The notes beneath the pieces are model-generated. The model was not told the origin of the DNA and made no database searches. It was given only the letters and a program-made list of their open reading frames with translations. Below, one piece after another: positions 53,634 to 61,974 of a DNA stretch of 64,000 nucleotides. The stretch's first letter is position 1, and each line of letters starts with the position of its first letter. The translations under genes and the position numbers were made by a program. This DNA comes from CAVWDU01 sp963840725 (GTDB lineage: Bacteria > Pseudomonadota > Gammaproteobacteria > Pseudomonadales > Halieaceae), in assembly GCA_963840725.1 (NCBI GenBank), contig CAWIZY010000003.1:124001-188000 (forward strand). The letters are read 5' to 3'.

Positions 53634-54797
53634 ATGTCAGCACTGATGCAAACTTACGCCCGCCTGCCGGTAACTTTCACTCACGGCGAAGGCGTCTACC
53701 TGTTTGATCGTGACGGTCGTCGTTATCTGGACGGTATCGCGGGCATAGGCGTCAACAGTTTGGGCCATGCCCATCCAGCTGTGACGGCAGCCATCGCCGA
53801 ACAGGCCGCGAAGCTCATACACACGTCAAATCTCTACCATATCGAGACTCAGGAGCGACTCGCCCAGGCACTGGCGGAAGTCAGTGGAATGAGCCACTGT
53901 TTTTTTGGCAATTCCGGCGCTGAAGCCAATGAAGCGGCGATCAAGCTGGCGCGGCTTTACGGCCACCACCGCAAGGTCGCCAAACCTGCCATCATCGTAC
54001 TTGAGGGAGCATTTCACGGGCGCACGCTTGCCACTCTGAGCGCCACCGGCAACCGCAAAATTCAAGCCGGCTTTGGCCCACTGGTGAGTGGCTTTGTGCG
54101 CGCACCTCGCAATGATATCGACGCGCTGCAGCAGATCGCCGGACACAACCCGGACGTGGTTGCCATACTGCTGGAGCCCATTCAGGGAGAGGGTGGCGTG
54201 GTGCCGCTTGACGCCAGCTATTTGCGTGAAATCAGGGCCCTCTGCGACAGGCAATCATGGCTGCTGATGTTTGATGAAGTGCAAAGTGGCAACGGGCGCA
54301 GCGGTAACTACTTTGCCTACCAGGGCCTGAATCTGACACCCGACGTGGTCACTACTGCCAAAGGGCTGGGAAATGGCGTGCCGATAGGGGCCTGCCTGGC
54401 CACCGGCATCGGCGCAGAGGTGCTTGGACCGGGGCAACACGGCTCCACCTATGGTGGCAATCCACTCGCCAGCGCTGCGGGGCTCACCGTCGTCAACACA
54501 ATCAGAGACCAGAAGCTTGCCGCCCATGCCGCTGCGATGGGGGACCTGTTCCGGGCTACACTGATGCAACAGTTGAACACGCCAGCGGCCATCGTCGAGC
54601 TGCGCGGGTGCGGCCTCATGCTGGGCATCGAACTACCGCGACCCTGCGGCGAACTGGTCGGACAGGCCCTGGAACGGGGCCTGTTGATCAACGTCACCGC
54701 CGGCAACACGATCCGACTCTTACCCCCTCTGGTGATCAGTCAGCAGGAAACACAGCTGCTGGCCACTGGCATCGCAGCACTGATCAACAATTTCTGA
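53634..54797 (+). CDS. argD: acetylornithine aminotransferase ArgD
   Basis: The 387-residue PLP enzyme shows the class III aminotransferase features: FFGNSGAEANEAAIKLAR for cofactor binding, LMFDEVQSGNGRSG with the PLP-contacting Asp, and the Schiff-base Lys243 in TTAKGLGNGVPIGA. It makes N-acetylornithine in arginine synthesis and often also serves in lysine synthesis. An ATG 12 bp further in (MQTYARLPVTF) is an alternative start. argF follows 33 bp later. Confidence 0.93.
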   Translation: MSALMQTYARLPVTFTHGEGVYLFDRDGRRYLDGIAGIGVNSLGHAHPAVTAAIAEQAAKLIHTSNLYHIETQERLAQALAEVSGMSHCFFGNSGAEANEAAIKLARLYGHHRKVAKPAIIVLEGAFHGRTLATLSATGNRKIQAGFGPLVSGFVRAPRNDIDALQQIAGHNPDVVAILLEPIQGEGGVVPLDASYLREIRALCDRQSWLLMFDEVQSGNGRSGNYFAYQGLNLTPDVVTTAKGLGNGVPIGACLATGIGAEVLGPGQHGSTYGGNPLASAAGLTVVNTIRDQKLAAHAAAMGDLFRATLMQQLNTPAAIVELRGCGLMLGIELPRPCGELVGQALERGLLINVTAGNTIRLLPPLVISQQETQLLATGIAALINNF

Positions 54798-54830
54798 CAC
54801 CCCCTCAACACAATAACAGGCAGGATAGTA

Positions 54831-55739
54831 ATGGCTGGCCCTAGGCATTTTTTGACCCTTCTGGATTTTACCGCCACAGAACTCGATGCAATGATCCAGC
54901 GGGCGATCGAACTCAAGCGCGTGCATCGTGCGGGAGAAGAGCAGCGCAGTCTCGGCGGGAAGGTTCTGGGAATGATCTTTGCCAAGTCCTCCACCCGCAC
55001 CCGGGTTTCTTTCGAGGCCGGGATGGCGCAACTGGGCGGTCACGCAATGTTTTTATCCCCACAAGACACACAACTGGGCCGCGGCGAGCCCGTGGAAGAC
55101 TCTGCCCGAGTGATCTCCTCGATGGTGGATATCATTATGATCCGCACCTTCGGCCACACTATCGTAGAGCGATTCGCCGCCTGCTCCAGGGTACCGGTGA
55201 TCAACGCGCTGACCGATGACTACCACCCCTGCCAATTGCTGGCAGACGTACAGACCTACACGGAACACCGCGGCAGTATTCGCGGCAGCAGCGTTTGCTG
55301 GGTAGGGGACGGCAACAACATGTGTCAGTCATATATTAACGCCGCGAGGCAGTTCGACTTCGAACTGCGCATCGCCTGCCCGCCGGGGTTCGAACCCGAT
55401 GCCGAGCTGCTGGCAGAAAACCGGGACCGGGTCAGGGTGATTCACGACCCCGCACAGGCCGCCACGGGCGCCCACCTGGTGGTGACCGATGTCTGGGCGT
55501 CCATGGGACAGGAATCAGAGCAGCAGGAACGCGCCGCATTATTCGCGCCTTATCAGGTGGACGCCGAGTTGATGACTCGGGCCGATAGCCAGGCCCTGTA
55601 TATGCACTGCCTGCCAGCCCACCGGGGGGAGGAAATCAGCGCAGAGCTCATGGACGCTGCAGACACGGTTATCTGGGATGAGGCCGAGAACCGGCTGCAC
55701 GCCCAGAAGGCACTGATGGAGGCTCTGCTACTCAGCTGA
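54831..55739 (+). CDS. argF: ornithine carbamoyltransferase ArgF
   Basis: The 302-residue enzyme has the carbamoyl-phosphate motif STRTR at residues 54-58, HPCQ at 132-135, VWASMGQE near 221-228 and the ornithine-binding HCLP at 259-262. It makes citrulline from ornithine and carbamoyl phosphate. It is likely co-transcribed with argD; both act in arginine synthesis. Confidence 0.96.
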   Translation: MAGPRHFLTLLDFTATELDAMIQRAIELKRVHRAGEEQRSLGGKVLGMIFAKSSTRTRVSFEAGMAQLGGHAMFLSPQDTQLGRGEPVEDSARVISSMVDIIMIRTFGHTIVERFAACSRVPVINALTDDYHPCQLLADVQTYTEHRGSIRGSSVCWVGDGNNMCQSYINAARQFDFELRIACPPGFEPDAELLAENRDRVRVIHDPAQAATGAHLVVTDVWASMGQESEQQERAALFAPYQVDAELMTRADSQALYMHCLPAHRGEEISAELMDAADTVIWDEAENRLHAQKALMEALLLS

Positions 55740-55884
55740 GCACCAGACTCAGGGTCATAACCAGCGCCCTTTGATATGCAAAAATAATCGGTTGACTCGA
55801 GCAGCAGCGAGACAGCGCCAGCCAAACCCCTGCCCGGCCAACAGTCGCGGGGGCTGGACGGTTAGCGTTCGCCTACTCTCCGGC

Positions 55885-55904
55885 CTATCCACAACTTACC
55901 CACA
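55885..55904 (+). promoter_or_regulatory. pair of DnaA-box-like sites upstream of nrdA
   Basis: CTATCCACA (55885-55893) and TTACCCACA (55896-55904) each differ by one base from the DnaA-box consensus TTATNCACA and lie in the same orientation. In E. coli the nrdAB promoter is regulated by DnaA through upstream boxes, so the position supports a similar role. Confidence 0.5.
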
Positions 55905-55926
55905 ACTTAACCCCAGCGTCATACTC

Positions 55927-55955
55927 TTGCAATGTGCTCTAATTCGCATTATCTT
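55927..55955 (+). promoter_or_regulatory. candidate nrdAB promoter
   Basis: TTGCAA (55927-55932), 17 bp, then TATCTT (55950-55955) is a moderate sigma70-type promoter. It would place NrdR-like box 1 over the -10 region and box 2 just after the start point, the usual repressor layout. Confidence 0.35.
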
Positions 55956-55991
55956 GTGTGCCAATTGCCACGTACCCCCTACATATAGCGT
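55944..55991 (+). promoter_or_regulatory. pair of NrdR-box-like sites upstream of nrdA
   Basis: TCGCATTATCTTGTGT (55944-55959) and CCCCTACATATAGCGT (55976-55991) each agree with the NrdR box ACACWATATATWGTGT at 12 of 16 positions. Their starts are 32 bp apart, three helical turns, which matches the known spacing of paired NrdR boxes in ribonucleotide reductase promoters. Confidence 0.55.
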
Positions 55992-56009
55992 TTTCATCGA
56001 TTAAAATAC

Positions 56010-56097
56010 AACCAAAGTAAAGCCAGAGCACAGCCAGAGCACAGTCAGAGCACAGTCAAAGCACAACCAGGGTACAACCACAGTACAACCACAACAC
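56010..56097 (+). repeat. eight 11-bp tandem repeats before nrdA
   Basis: Eight consecutive 11-base units, such as AGCCAGAGCAC (twice), AGTCAGAGCAC, AGTCAAAGCAC and AACCACAGTAC, fill 56010-56097. They end about 85 bp before the nrdA start. Eleven bases is close to one helical turn, so each unit faces the same side of the DNA. They lie in the probable leader, downstream of the NrdR-like boxes. Neither a protein partner nor an RNA role is known. Confidence 0.85.
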
Positions 56098-56182
56098 AGA
56101 CACCGGGGCCCATCCGCAGCTGACGCACGAGCAACGCGATCAACCCAGAACAATAAGGCCAGCAGGCCACTACGGAGAACAC

Positions 56183-59065
56183 ATGCAAACAGACATCAAC
56201 CAGACCGACACCAGTAAAGATATCAGTGCGCCGCAGCAGCCAAGCGCCAGCATCAGCGCCGGTATCGCCGCCACGGCTCCGGGGCAATTGCGCGTTATCA
56301 AACGCAACGGCACTGTGGTGCCCTTCGAGGGCAGCAAGATTTCCGTGGCCATCACCAAGGCCTTTTTGGCCGTGGAGGGAGGCACTGCTGCTGCCTCCAG
56401 CCGGATACACGAGACGGTGGCGAAACTGACCGAGCAGGTCATAGCCACTTTTCAGCGCCGGATGCAGTCTGGCGGAACAATCCACATTGAGGATATTCAG
56501 GATCAGGTCGAGTTGTCGCTGATGCGCTCCGGCGAGCACAAGATTGCGCGAGACTATGTGATCTACCGGGAAGAGCAGGCCCGCAAGCGGGCGGCCCGCC
56601 AGGCTCTGTCACCGGCGGCGCAGAAGGCCGCAGGCGGTATTACTGTAGTCCAGCTCGATGGCAGCAGAGCACCCCTGGATCTGGAGCGCCTGCACACTAT
56701 TGTTACCGAAGCCTGTGCCGGTTTGACCGACGTCACCGAATCACAAATTATCGATGAAGCACTGAAAAATCTTTACGATGGTGTGTCTGCTCAGGAACTG
56801 AGCACATCTCTGGTCATCACTGCCCGCACCCTGATCGAGCAAGAGCCCAACTATTCCTATGTGGCAGCCCGTCTGCTCTGCGACAACCTGCGAGCGGAGG
56901 CGCTGAATTTCCTCGGTGTCGCCGCCAGTGCCACTCAAGCCGATATGACTACCCTGTACAGCCGCGCTTTGAGCGCCTACGTGGCCCGCGGCATAGAATT
57001 GGAATTGCTGGCGCCAAACCTTGGGGACTTCGATCTGGAGCGACTCGGTGCAGCCCTGTTGCCGGACCGCGATTTACAGTTCACCTACCTGGGTCTGCAG
57101 ACCCTGTACGACCGCTATTTTATCCACAGTGACGGCGTACGCATCGAGCTGCCGCAGATATTTTTCATGCGCGTGGCCATGGGACTGGCCACTGAAGAAG
57201 ACGACCGCAATGCCCGGGCAATAGAGTTCTATGAATTGCTGTCGTCCTTTGATTACATGAGCTCCACACCGACGCTGTTCAATGCCGGAACCCTGCGCCC
57301 GCAGCTGTCCTCCTGCTACCTCACCACGGTGCCGGACGACCTGTACGGCATCTACGGTGCCATTCAGGACAATGCGATGCTGTCCAAATTTGCCGGCGGA
57401 CTGGGCAACGACTGGACACCCGTGCGGGCACTGGGAGCCTATATCAAGGGTACCAACGGCAAGTCGCAGGGCGTCGTGCCGTTTCTCAAAGTGGTCAACG
57501 ATACCGCAGTAGCAGTAAACCAGGGGGGCAAGCGCAAAGGCGCTGTTTGTTCTTACCTGGAAACCTGGCACATGGACATTGAGGAGTTTGTAGAGCTGCG
57601 CAAGAACACTGGCGATGACCGGCGGCGCACCCATGATATGAACACTGCCAACTGGATCCCGGATCTGTTTATGAAGCGGGTATTCGACGACGGTGAGTGG
57701 ACCCTGTTTTCACCCAACGATGTGCCTGACCTGCACGACCTGTACGGAAAGCCCTTTGAAGAGCGCTACCAACAGTACGAGGAGATGACCCGCCGCGGCG
57801 AACTGAAGTTATTTAAAACCGTCAAGGCCGCCAACCTCTGGCGCAAAATGCTCGGCATGCTGTTTGAAACCGGCCACCCCTGGATGACCTTCAAGGACCC
57901 GTGTAACCTGCGATCGCCGCAGCAACATGCAGGCGTCGTGCACTCCTCTAACCTCTGCACCGAAATCACTCTCAATACCAACAAGGACGAGATAGCCGTT
58001 TGCAACCTGGGTTCGGTCAATCTGCCACAGCACATCGGTGAGAACGGGCTCGATCTCGACAAATTGAAAAAGACCGTCACCACCGCCGTACGCATGCTCG
58101 ACAACGTCATCGATATTAACTATTACTCAGTGCCTCAGGCCGAAAACTCCAACCAGTTGCACCGCCCGGTAGGTCTGGGCCTGATGGGCTTCCAGGATGC
58201 GCTTTACAAACAGCATCTGGCATACGGGTCGGATGAGGCGGTAACGTTTGCCGATCGCTCGATGGAGGCGATCAGCTATTTTGCGATCGAGGCGTCCAGC
58301 CAACTCGCGGTTGAACGCGGCAGCTATGCCAGCTACCAGGGCTCACTCTGGAGCGAAGGCGTTTTCCCCATTGACTCGCTGGAGCGCCTGATCGAGCACC
58401 GTGGAGAAAAGTACATCGACGTCGATCGCAGCCAATCGCTGGACTGGGATAGCCTCCGCAGCCGGGTGCAGATCCAGGGCATGCGCAATTCCAACGTGAT
58501 GGCGATAGCCCCCACCGCGACCATTGCCAATATCACCGGCGTGTCCCAGTCGATTGAGCCGACATACCAGAACCTGTACGTGAAATCCAACCTGTCGGGC
58601 GAATTCACAGTGGTGAATCCCTACCTGGTTCGTGATCTCAAGGCCCTGGACCTCTGGGACGGAGTGATGGTTAATGATCTCAAATACTTTGACGGCAGCG
58701 TGCAGTCAATCGACCGTATTCCCGATGACGTCAAAGCGATTTATGCGACAGCCTTTGAGGTGGAGCCGCGCTGGCTGGTGAACGCCGCCAGCCGGCGTCA
58801 GAAGTGGATTGATCAGGCTCAGTCCCTGAACCTCTATATCAATAATGCCAGCGGCAAAAAACTGGATATTACCTACCGAATGGCCTGGTACAGTGGGCTC
58901 AAGACCACTTATTACCTGCGCTCACTGGCGGCCACCGGCGCCGAAAAATCGACTATCGATACAGGCCAGCTCAATGCGGTGTCCTCCGGTAACGCAGCGC
59001 CACAACCGGCTCCCGTGCCAGAGGCCTGCTCGCTGGACGACCCGGACTGTGAGGCCTGCCAATAG
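56183..59065 (+). CDS. nrdA: class Ia ribonucleotide reductase large subunit, with two ATP cones
   Basis: The 960-residue protein has two N-terminal ATP-cone domains (about residues 35-130, LRVIKRNGTVVPFEGSKI, and 153-240, ITVVQLDGSRAPLDLERL). The catalytic barrel contains Cys378 and Cys607 as the redox pair and the radical-site set Asn590, Cys592, Glu594 (SNLCTEI). The C-terminal tail has Cys949, Cys956 and Cys959 for re-reduction. It converts ribonucleoside diphosphates to deoxy forms. The two-cone layout is known from Pseudomonas-type NrdA, where one cone is usually the working allosteric site. nrdB follows 84 bp later. Confidence 0.96.
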   Translation: MQTDINQTDTSKDISAPQQPSASISAGIAATAPGQLRVIKRNGTVVPFEGSKISVAITKAFLAVEGGTAAASSRIHETVAKLTEQVIATFQRRMQSGGTIHIEDIQDQVELSLMRSGEHKIARDYVIYREEQARKRAARQALSPAAQKAAGGITVVQLDGSRAPLDLERLHTIVTEACAGLTDVTESQIIDEALKNLYDGVSAQELSTSLVITARTLIEQEPNYSYVAARLLCDNLRAEALNFLGVAASATQADMTTLYSRALSAYVARGIELELLAPNLGDFDLERLGAALLPDRDLQFTYLGLQTLYDRYFIHSDGVRIELPQIFFMRVAMGLATEEDDRNARAIEFYELLSSFDYMSSTPTLFNAGTLRPQLSSCYLTTVPDDLYGIYGAIQDNAMLSKFAGGLGNDWTPVRALGAYIKGTNGKSQGVVPFLKVVNDTAVAVNQGGKRKGAVCSYLETWHMDIEEFVELRKNTGDDRRRTHDMNTANWIPDLFMKRVFDDGEWTLFSPNDVPDLHDLYGKPFEERYQQYEEMTRRGELKLFKTVKAANLWRKMLGMLFETGHPWMTFKDPCNLRSPQQHAGVVHSSNLCTEITLNTNKDEIAVCNLGSVNLPQHIGENGLDLDKLKKTVTTAVRMLDNVIDINYYSVPQAENSNQLHRPVGLGLMGFQDALYKQHLAYGSDEAVTFADRSMEAISYFAIEASSQLAVERGSYASYQGSLWSEGVFPIDSLERLIEHRGEKYIDVDRSQSLDWDSLRSRVQIQGMRNSNVMAIAPTATIANITGVSQSIEPTYQNLYVKSNLSGEFTVVNPYLVRDLKALDLWDGVMVNDLKYFDGSVQSIDRIPDDVKAIYATAFEVEPRWLVNAASRRQKWIDQAQSLNLYINNASGKKLDITYRMAWYSGLKTTYYLRSLAATGAEKSTIDTGQLNAVSSGNAAPQPAPVPEACSLDDPDCEACQ

Positions 59066-59149
59066 GCAGGCCCCGCAACCAATGAAGTCGCTGAAAAATA
59101 TTACGACAGACATGAACAGCAGAATGATTACAACAGGGGAAGTAAGACA

Positions 59150-60487
59150 ATGTTGAGTTGGGACGATTATCACCAGGAGGATAACGCAACAGATATAGCT
59201 GCGGCAGCCGATGCTGCGGCAGCCGTTGCTGCGGCAGGCGCCCCTGCGGCAAAGTTTGCCGAGCCGGGGAACTCTGCAACTCACGCAGGCACGACAGCTT
59301 CGGCTGAGACCGCCGCCATGACAACCGTTAGCCCGCAACCTGTCGACACCGCAACACTGTCGGCTGAGACACCGCCGCCCGCGGTGGTGGTCGAGAACAT
59401 CAACAAGGCCGTCAAAGCCATCGAGAACCTCGATGTTGATGCGGGACTGGAAGAGCTGGAAATGGGTGCTGCCCGGGTCTCGGTAGATGAAAAGGCCATG
59501 ATCAATTGTCGGGCAGACCTCAATCAACTGGTGCCCTTCAAATACGACTGGGCCTGGCAGAAGTATATCGACGGTTGTGCCAATCACTGGATGCCACAAG
59601 AGGTCAACATGACCGCAGACGTGGCCACCTGGAAAAACCCCGAGGGGCTCACCGAAGATGAGCGTCGTATCGTCATGCGCAACCTGGGTTATTTCTCTAC
59701 CGCCGATTCCCTGGTCGCCAACAACCTGGTGCTGGCAATTTACCGCCTCATCACCAACCCGGAGTGCCGCCAGTATCTGCTGCGCCAGGCTTTCGAGGAG
59801 GCCATTCACACCCACGCCTACCAGTACTGCATCGAGTCACTGGGAATGGACGAGGGCGAGGTATTCAACATGTACCGGGAAGTCCCGTCGGTCGCTAAAA
59901 AAGCCGCCTGGAGTCTGAGCCACACCCACGAGTTGTCTGACCCGACGTTCAACACTGGAACGGCCGAAAACGATCAGACTCTGTTGCGCAACCTCATCGG
60001 CTTTTATGCGGTAACGGAGGGTATTTTCTTTTATTGTGGCTTTAGCCAGATTTTATCCATGGGACGGCGCAATAAGATGACCGGTGTTGCCGAGCAGTTT
60101 CAGTACATTCTGCGCGATGAATCCATGCACCTGAACTTCGGCATCGACGTGATCAACCAGATCAAGCTGGAGAATCCGCACCTCTGGACCGAAAAGTTTC
60201 AGCAGGAAACCATCCAGATGATCCTGGAAGGCACCCAACTGGAGATCGAATACGCGCGCGATACCATGCCGCGCGGCGTGTTGGGCATGAATGCGGCCAT
60301 GATGGAAGAGTACCTGCATTTCATCGCCAACCGCCGTCTGGTGCAACTGGGGCTACCCGAGCAATTCCAGGGCGCCCAGAACCCGTTCCCGTGGATGTCG
60401 GAAATCATGGATTTGCGCAAGGAAAAGAACTTCTTCGAAACCCGGGTCATCGAATACCAGACCGGCGGCGCCCTCACCTGGGATTAG
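59150..60487 (+). CDS. nrdB: class Ia ribonucleotide reductase small subunit
   Basis: The 445-residue ferritin-like protein houses the di-iron tyrosyl-radical cofactor. Visible metal-binding segments are FEEAIHTHAYQYCIESLG (Glu and His ligands) and the later LRDESMHLNFG, and NrdA contact is through the C-terminus. The start MLSWDDYHQEDN matches the family. Between residues ~14 and ~100 it carries a low-complexity Ala/Thr/Pro-rich insert (DIAAAADAAAAVAAAGAPAA), longer than in typical relatives. It is co-transcribed with nrdA. Confidence 0.95.
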   Translation: MLSWDDYHQEDNATDIAAAADAAAAVAAAGAPAAKFAEPGNSATHAGTTASAETAAMTTVSPQPVDTATLSAETPPPAVVVENINKAVKAIENLDVDAGLEELEMGAARVSVDEKAMINCRADLNQLVPFKYDWAWQKYIDGCANHWMPQEVNMTADVATWKNPEGLTEDERRIVMRNLGYFSTADSLVANNLVLAIYRLITNPECRQYLLRQAFEEAIHTHAYQYCIESLGMDEGEVFNMYREVPSVAKKAAWSLSHTHELSDPTFNTGTAENDQTLLRNLIGFYAVTEGIFFYCGFSQILSMGRRNKMTGVAEQFQYILRDESMHLNFGIDVINQIKLENPHLWTEKFQQETIQMILEGTQLEIEYARDTMPRGVLGMNAAMMEEYLHFIANRRLVQLGLPEQFQGAQNPFPWMSEIMDLRKEKNFFETRVIEYQTGGALTWD

Positions 60488-60512
60488 GGCCTGATCAAGC
60501 CAGTCCTGGCGC

Positions 60513-60528
60513 CGCCCTCGGGCGGCCC
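60513..60528 (+). terminator. short GC hairpin after nrdB
   Basis: GCCGCCC and GGGCGGC form a tight stem 25 bp after the nrdB stop and just before the ribosome binding site of the next small gene. There is no T-run, so it probably attenuates or protects the message and does not end it. Confidence 0.4.
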
Positions 60529-60548
60529 ACCCTCAGGAGGGATGCGTC

Positions 60549-60740
60549 ATGGATAACAGCAATAAAGACCCACAGGACAACGAAACCGTCCTAATGGCCC
60601 TGGATCAGATCAGCCAGACGGTTGATGTGATGAACAGCGTGGTAAACCGGCTGCGCACGTACCTGGTCCACAGAGAACACCGACCCGATGCCACCCCGGA
60701 TCTGGAGCGAGATATGGCTGCTGACCGCGTGCTGCACTGA
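60549..60740 (+). CDS. small acidic protein of unknown function (63 aa)
   Basis: This 63-residue frame is preceded by a very good ribosome binding site (aggaggg, 7 bp before the ATG). The protein is charged, with a heptad-like central helix (DQISQTVDVMNSVVNRLRTY), no membrane segment and no cysteine. I do not recognise a family. It follows nrdB by 61 bp on the same strand and could be the last gene of the nrdAB transcript. A role with ribonucleotide reductase is only a positional guess. Confidence 0.55.
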   Translation: MDNSNKDPQDNETVLMALDQISQTVDVMNSVVNRLRTYLVHREHRPDATPDLERDMAADRVLH

Positions 60741-60768
60741 GGTCACGCACCGAACGGGCTGTAACGGA

Positions 60769-61656
60769 TCAGTCTGAGTCACCGGGAAACGGCGGCAGAT
60801 CAAAGCGCTTGCGCAGGAACCTGGCGATACCATCTTCATTGTGATGACCGATGACCGCATTGGCGGCCGCCTTCACAATCGGCTTGGCGTTCTCCGGTGC
60901 ATAAGACTCGTCGGCCAGCTCAAACATGCTGAGATCGTTATCACTGTCCCCAAAACACAGCACTCGCTCAACGCCTAGTTGCGCTTTCAGAATAGAGATA
61001 GCCCCTCCCTTGCTGGCCTCGCCGTGGTGAATGTCCAGCCACTTCAAATCACCACCTTCCACCGCGATGCCGCTGTAGGCGATTAGCCCTGGTTCATCGG
61101 CAACCAGTCCGGCTATTGCATCAATCGCTCCCGGCAATCCGAGAGCACTGATGTTGCTGATATCGGCTTCCGCCGGCAACTGCGCAGCGGGCAACACGGC
61201 AACCCCCTCTCGCAGGGCAAAATCCCGCGCCAGCGTAGCCTCGATATCATGCTGCAGCGGCGGATGATAAATCGCGTGGCGGCCACCCGGTTCAAGGGTA
61301 AAGATAAACGGTGTCAAACCCTGGGCCAGCACTGCTTCCAGAATATGTTGAATTTCCGACTGGGTAAGGCAGTTGGTATAGCTGTAGCCGTTCTCTTGCG
61401 GCGCCCAGATCATCACCCCGTTTTTGTAGATATGCGGTAGTTCAAAGCTGTGACCTGCCAGGATATCCCGGGCTGCATGCAGCGTGCGCCCGGTTGCTAC
61501 CGTATACGCAATGCCCCGCAGCGACAATTCCCGCAAGGTATCGCGGGTGTAGGGCGAGATCGCCGAGTCGCGACTGAGCAGGGTGCCATCGAGATCAAAA
61601 ACTATCAGTTCCACATTTTCTCCTGCAGCGCTGGGCGGATGAACATGGGGCGACAT
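60769..61656 (-). CDS. HAD-superfamily phosphatase, Cof type
   Basis: From ATG 61656 the 295-residue protein has HAD motif I DLDGTLL (Asp21, Asp23), motif II in VATGRT, a large Cof-type cap domain, and motif III/IV as FGDSDNDLSMF. Cof-type HADs dephosphorylate sugar phosphates, nucleotides or cofactors; the substrate is unknown. The frame is open 114 bp further upstream, but the Arg-rich stretch there is unlikely to be coding. The AGGAG just before this ATG is unusually close, so the start is not certain. It is convergent with the small gene after nrdB. Confidence 0.85.
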   Translation of the reverse strand: MSPHVHPPSAAGENVELIVFDLDGTLLSRDSAISPYTRDTLRELSLRGIAYTVATGRTLHAARDILAGHSFELPHIYKNGVMIWAPQENGYSYTNCLTQSEIQHILEAVLAQGLTPFIFTLEPGGRHAIYHPPLQHDIEATLARDFALREGVAVLPAAQLPAEADISNISALGLPGAIDAIAGLVADEPGLIAYSGIAVEGGDLKWLDIHHGEASKGGAISILKAQLGVERVLCFGDSDNDLSMFELADESYAPENAKPIVKAAANAVIGHHNEDGIARFLRKRFDLPPFPGDSD

Positions 61657-61974
61657 CTCCTGTGCGCGTCCTGCGCGGCGCGTCCTGCGCGCGGACCACC
61701 CTGAAGCGAAAGACAGGCGCTGTTTCACCATGCCAAAAGCGCCAGTATTACGTGTTGGCCGGCCGATCACAAACCGTACAGGTGATTACCGGCCCGGGTT
61801 CGACGGCGCGTCAGCCGCGGAATCAGCCCATCCTGAACACATGTTTGCGCTGTAAACTTCCCCTTTCCCCAACCGACGTTGCCCGGTACAATATGGCCCC
61901 GCTGCGGCTCGCGCCACAGCCACCAGACACAGAAGACCGCATCGGTCCCCACCTTCCCAAACAGGACTTTCGAC
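61657..61974. other. divergent intergenic region before fadB
   Basis: About 318 bp separates the HAD gene and fadB. A good -10 (TACAAT, 61887-61892) faces fadB but its -35 region is poor. I see no clear fatty-acid-regulator operator, repeat or RNA gene. Confidence 0.35.
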
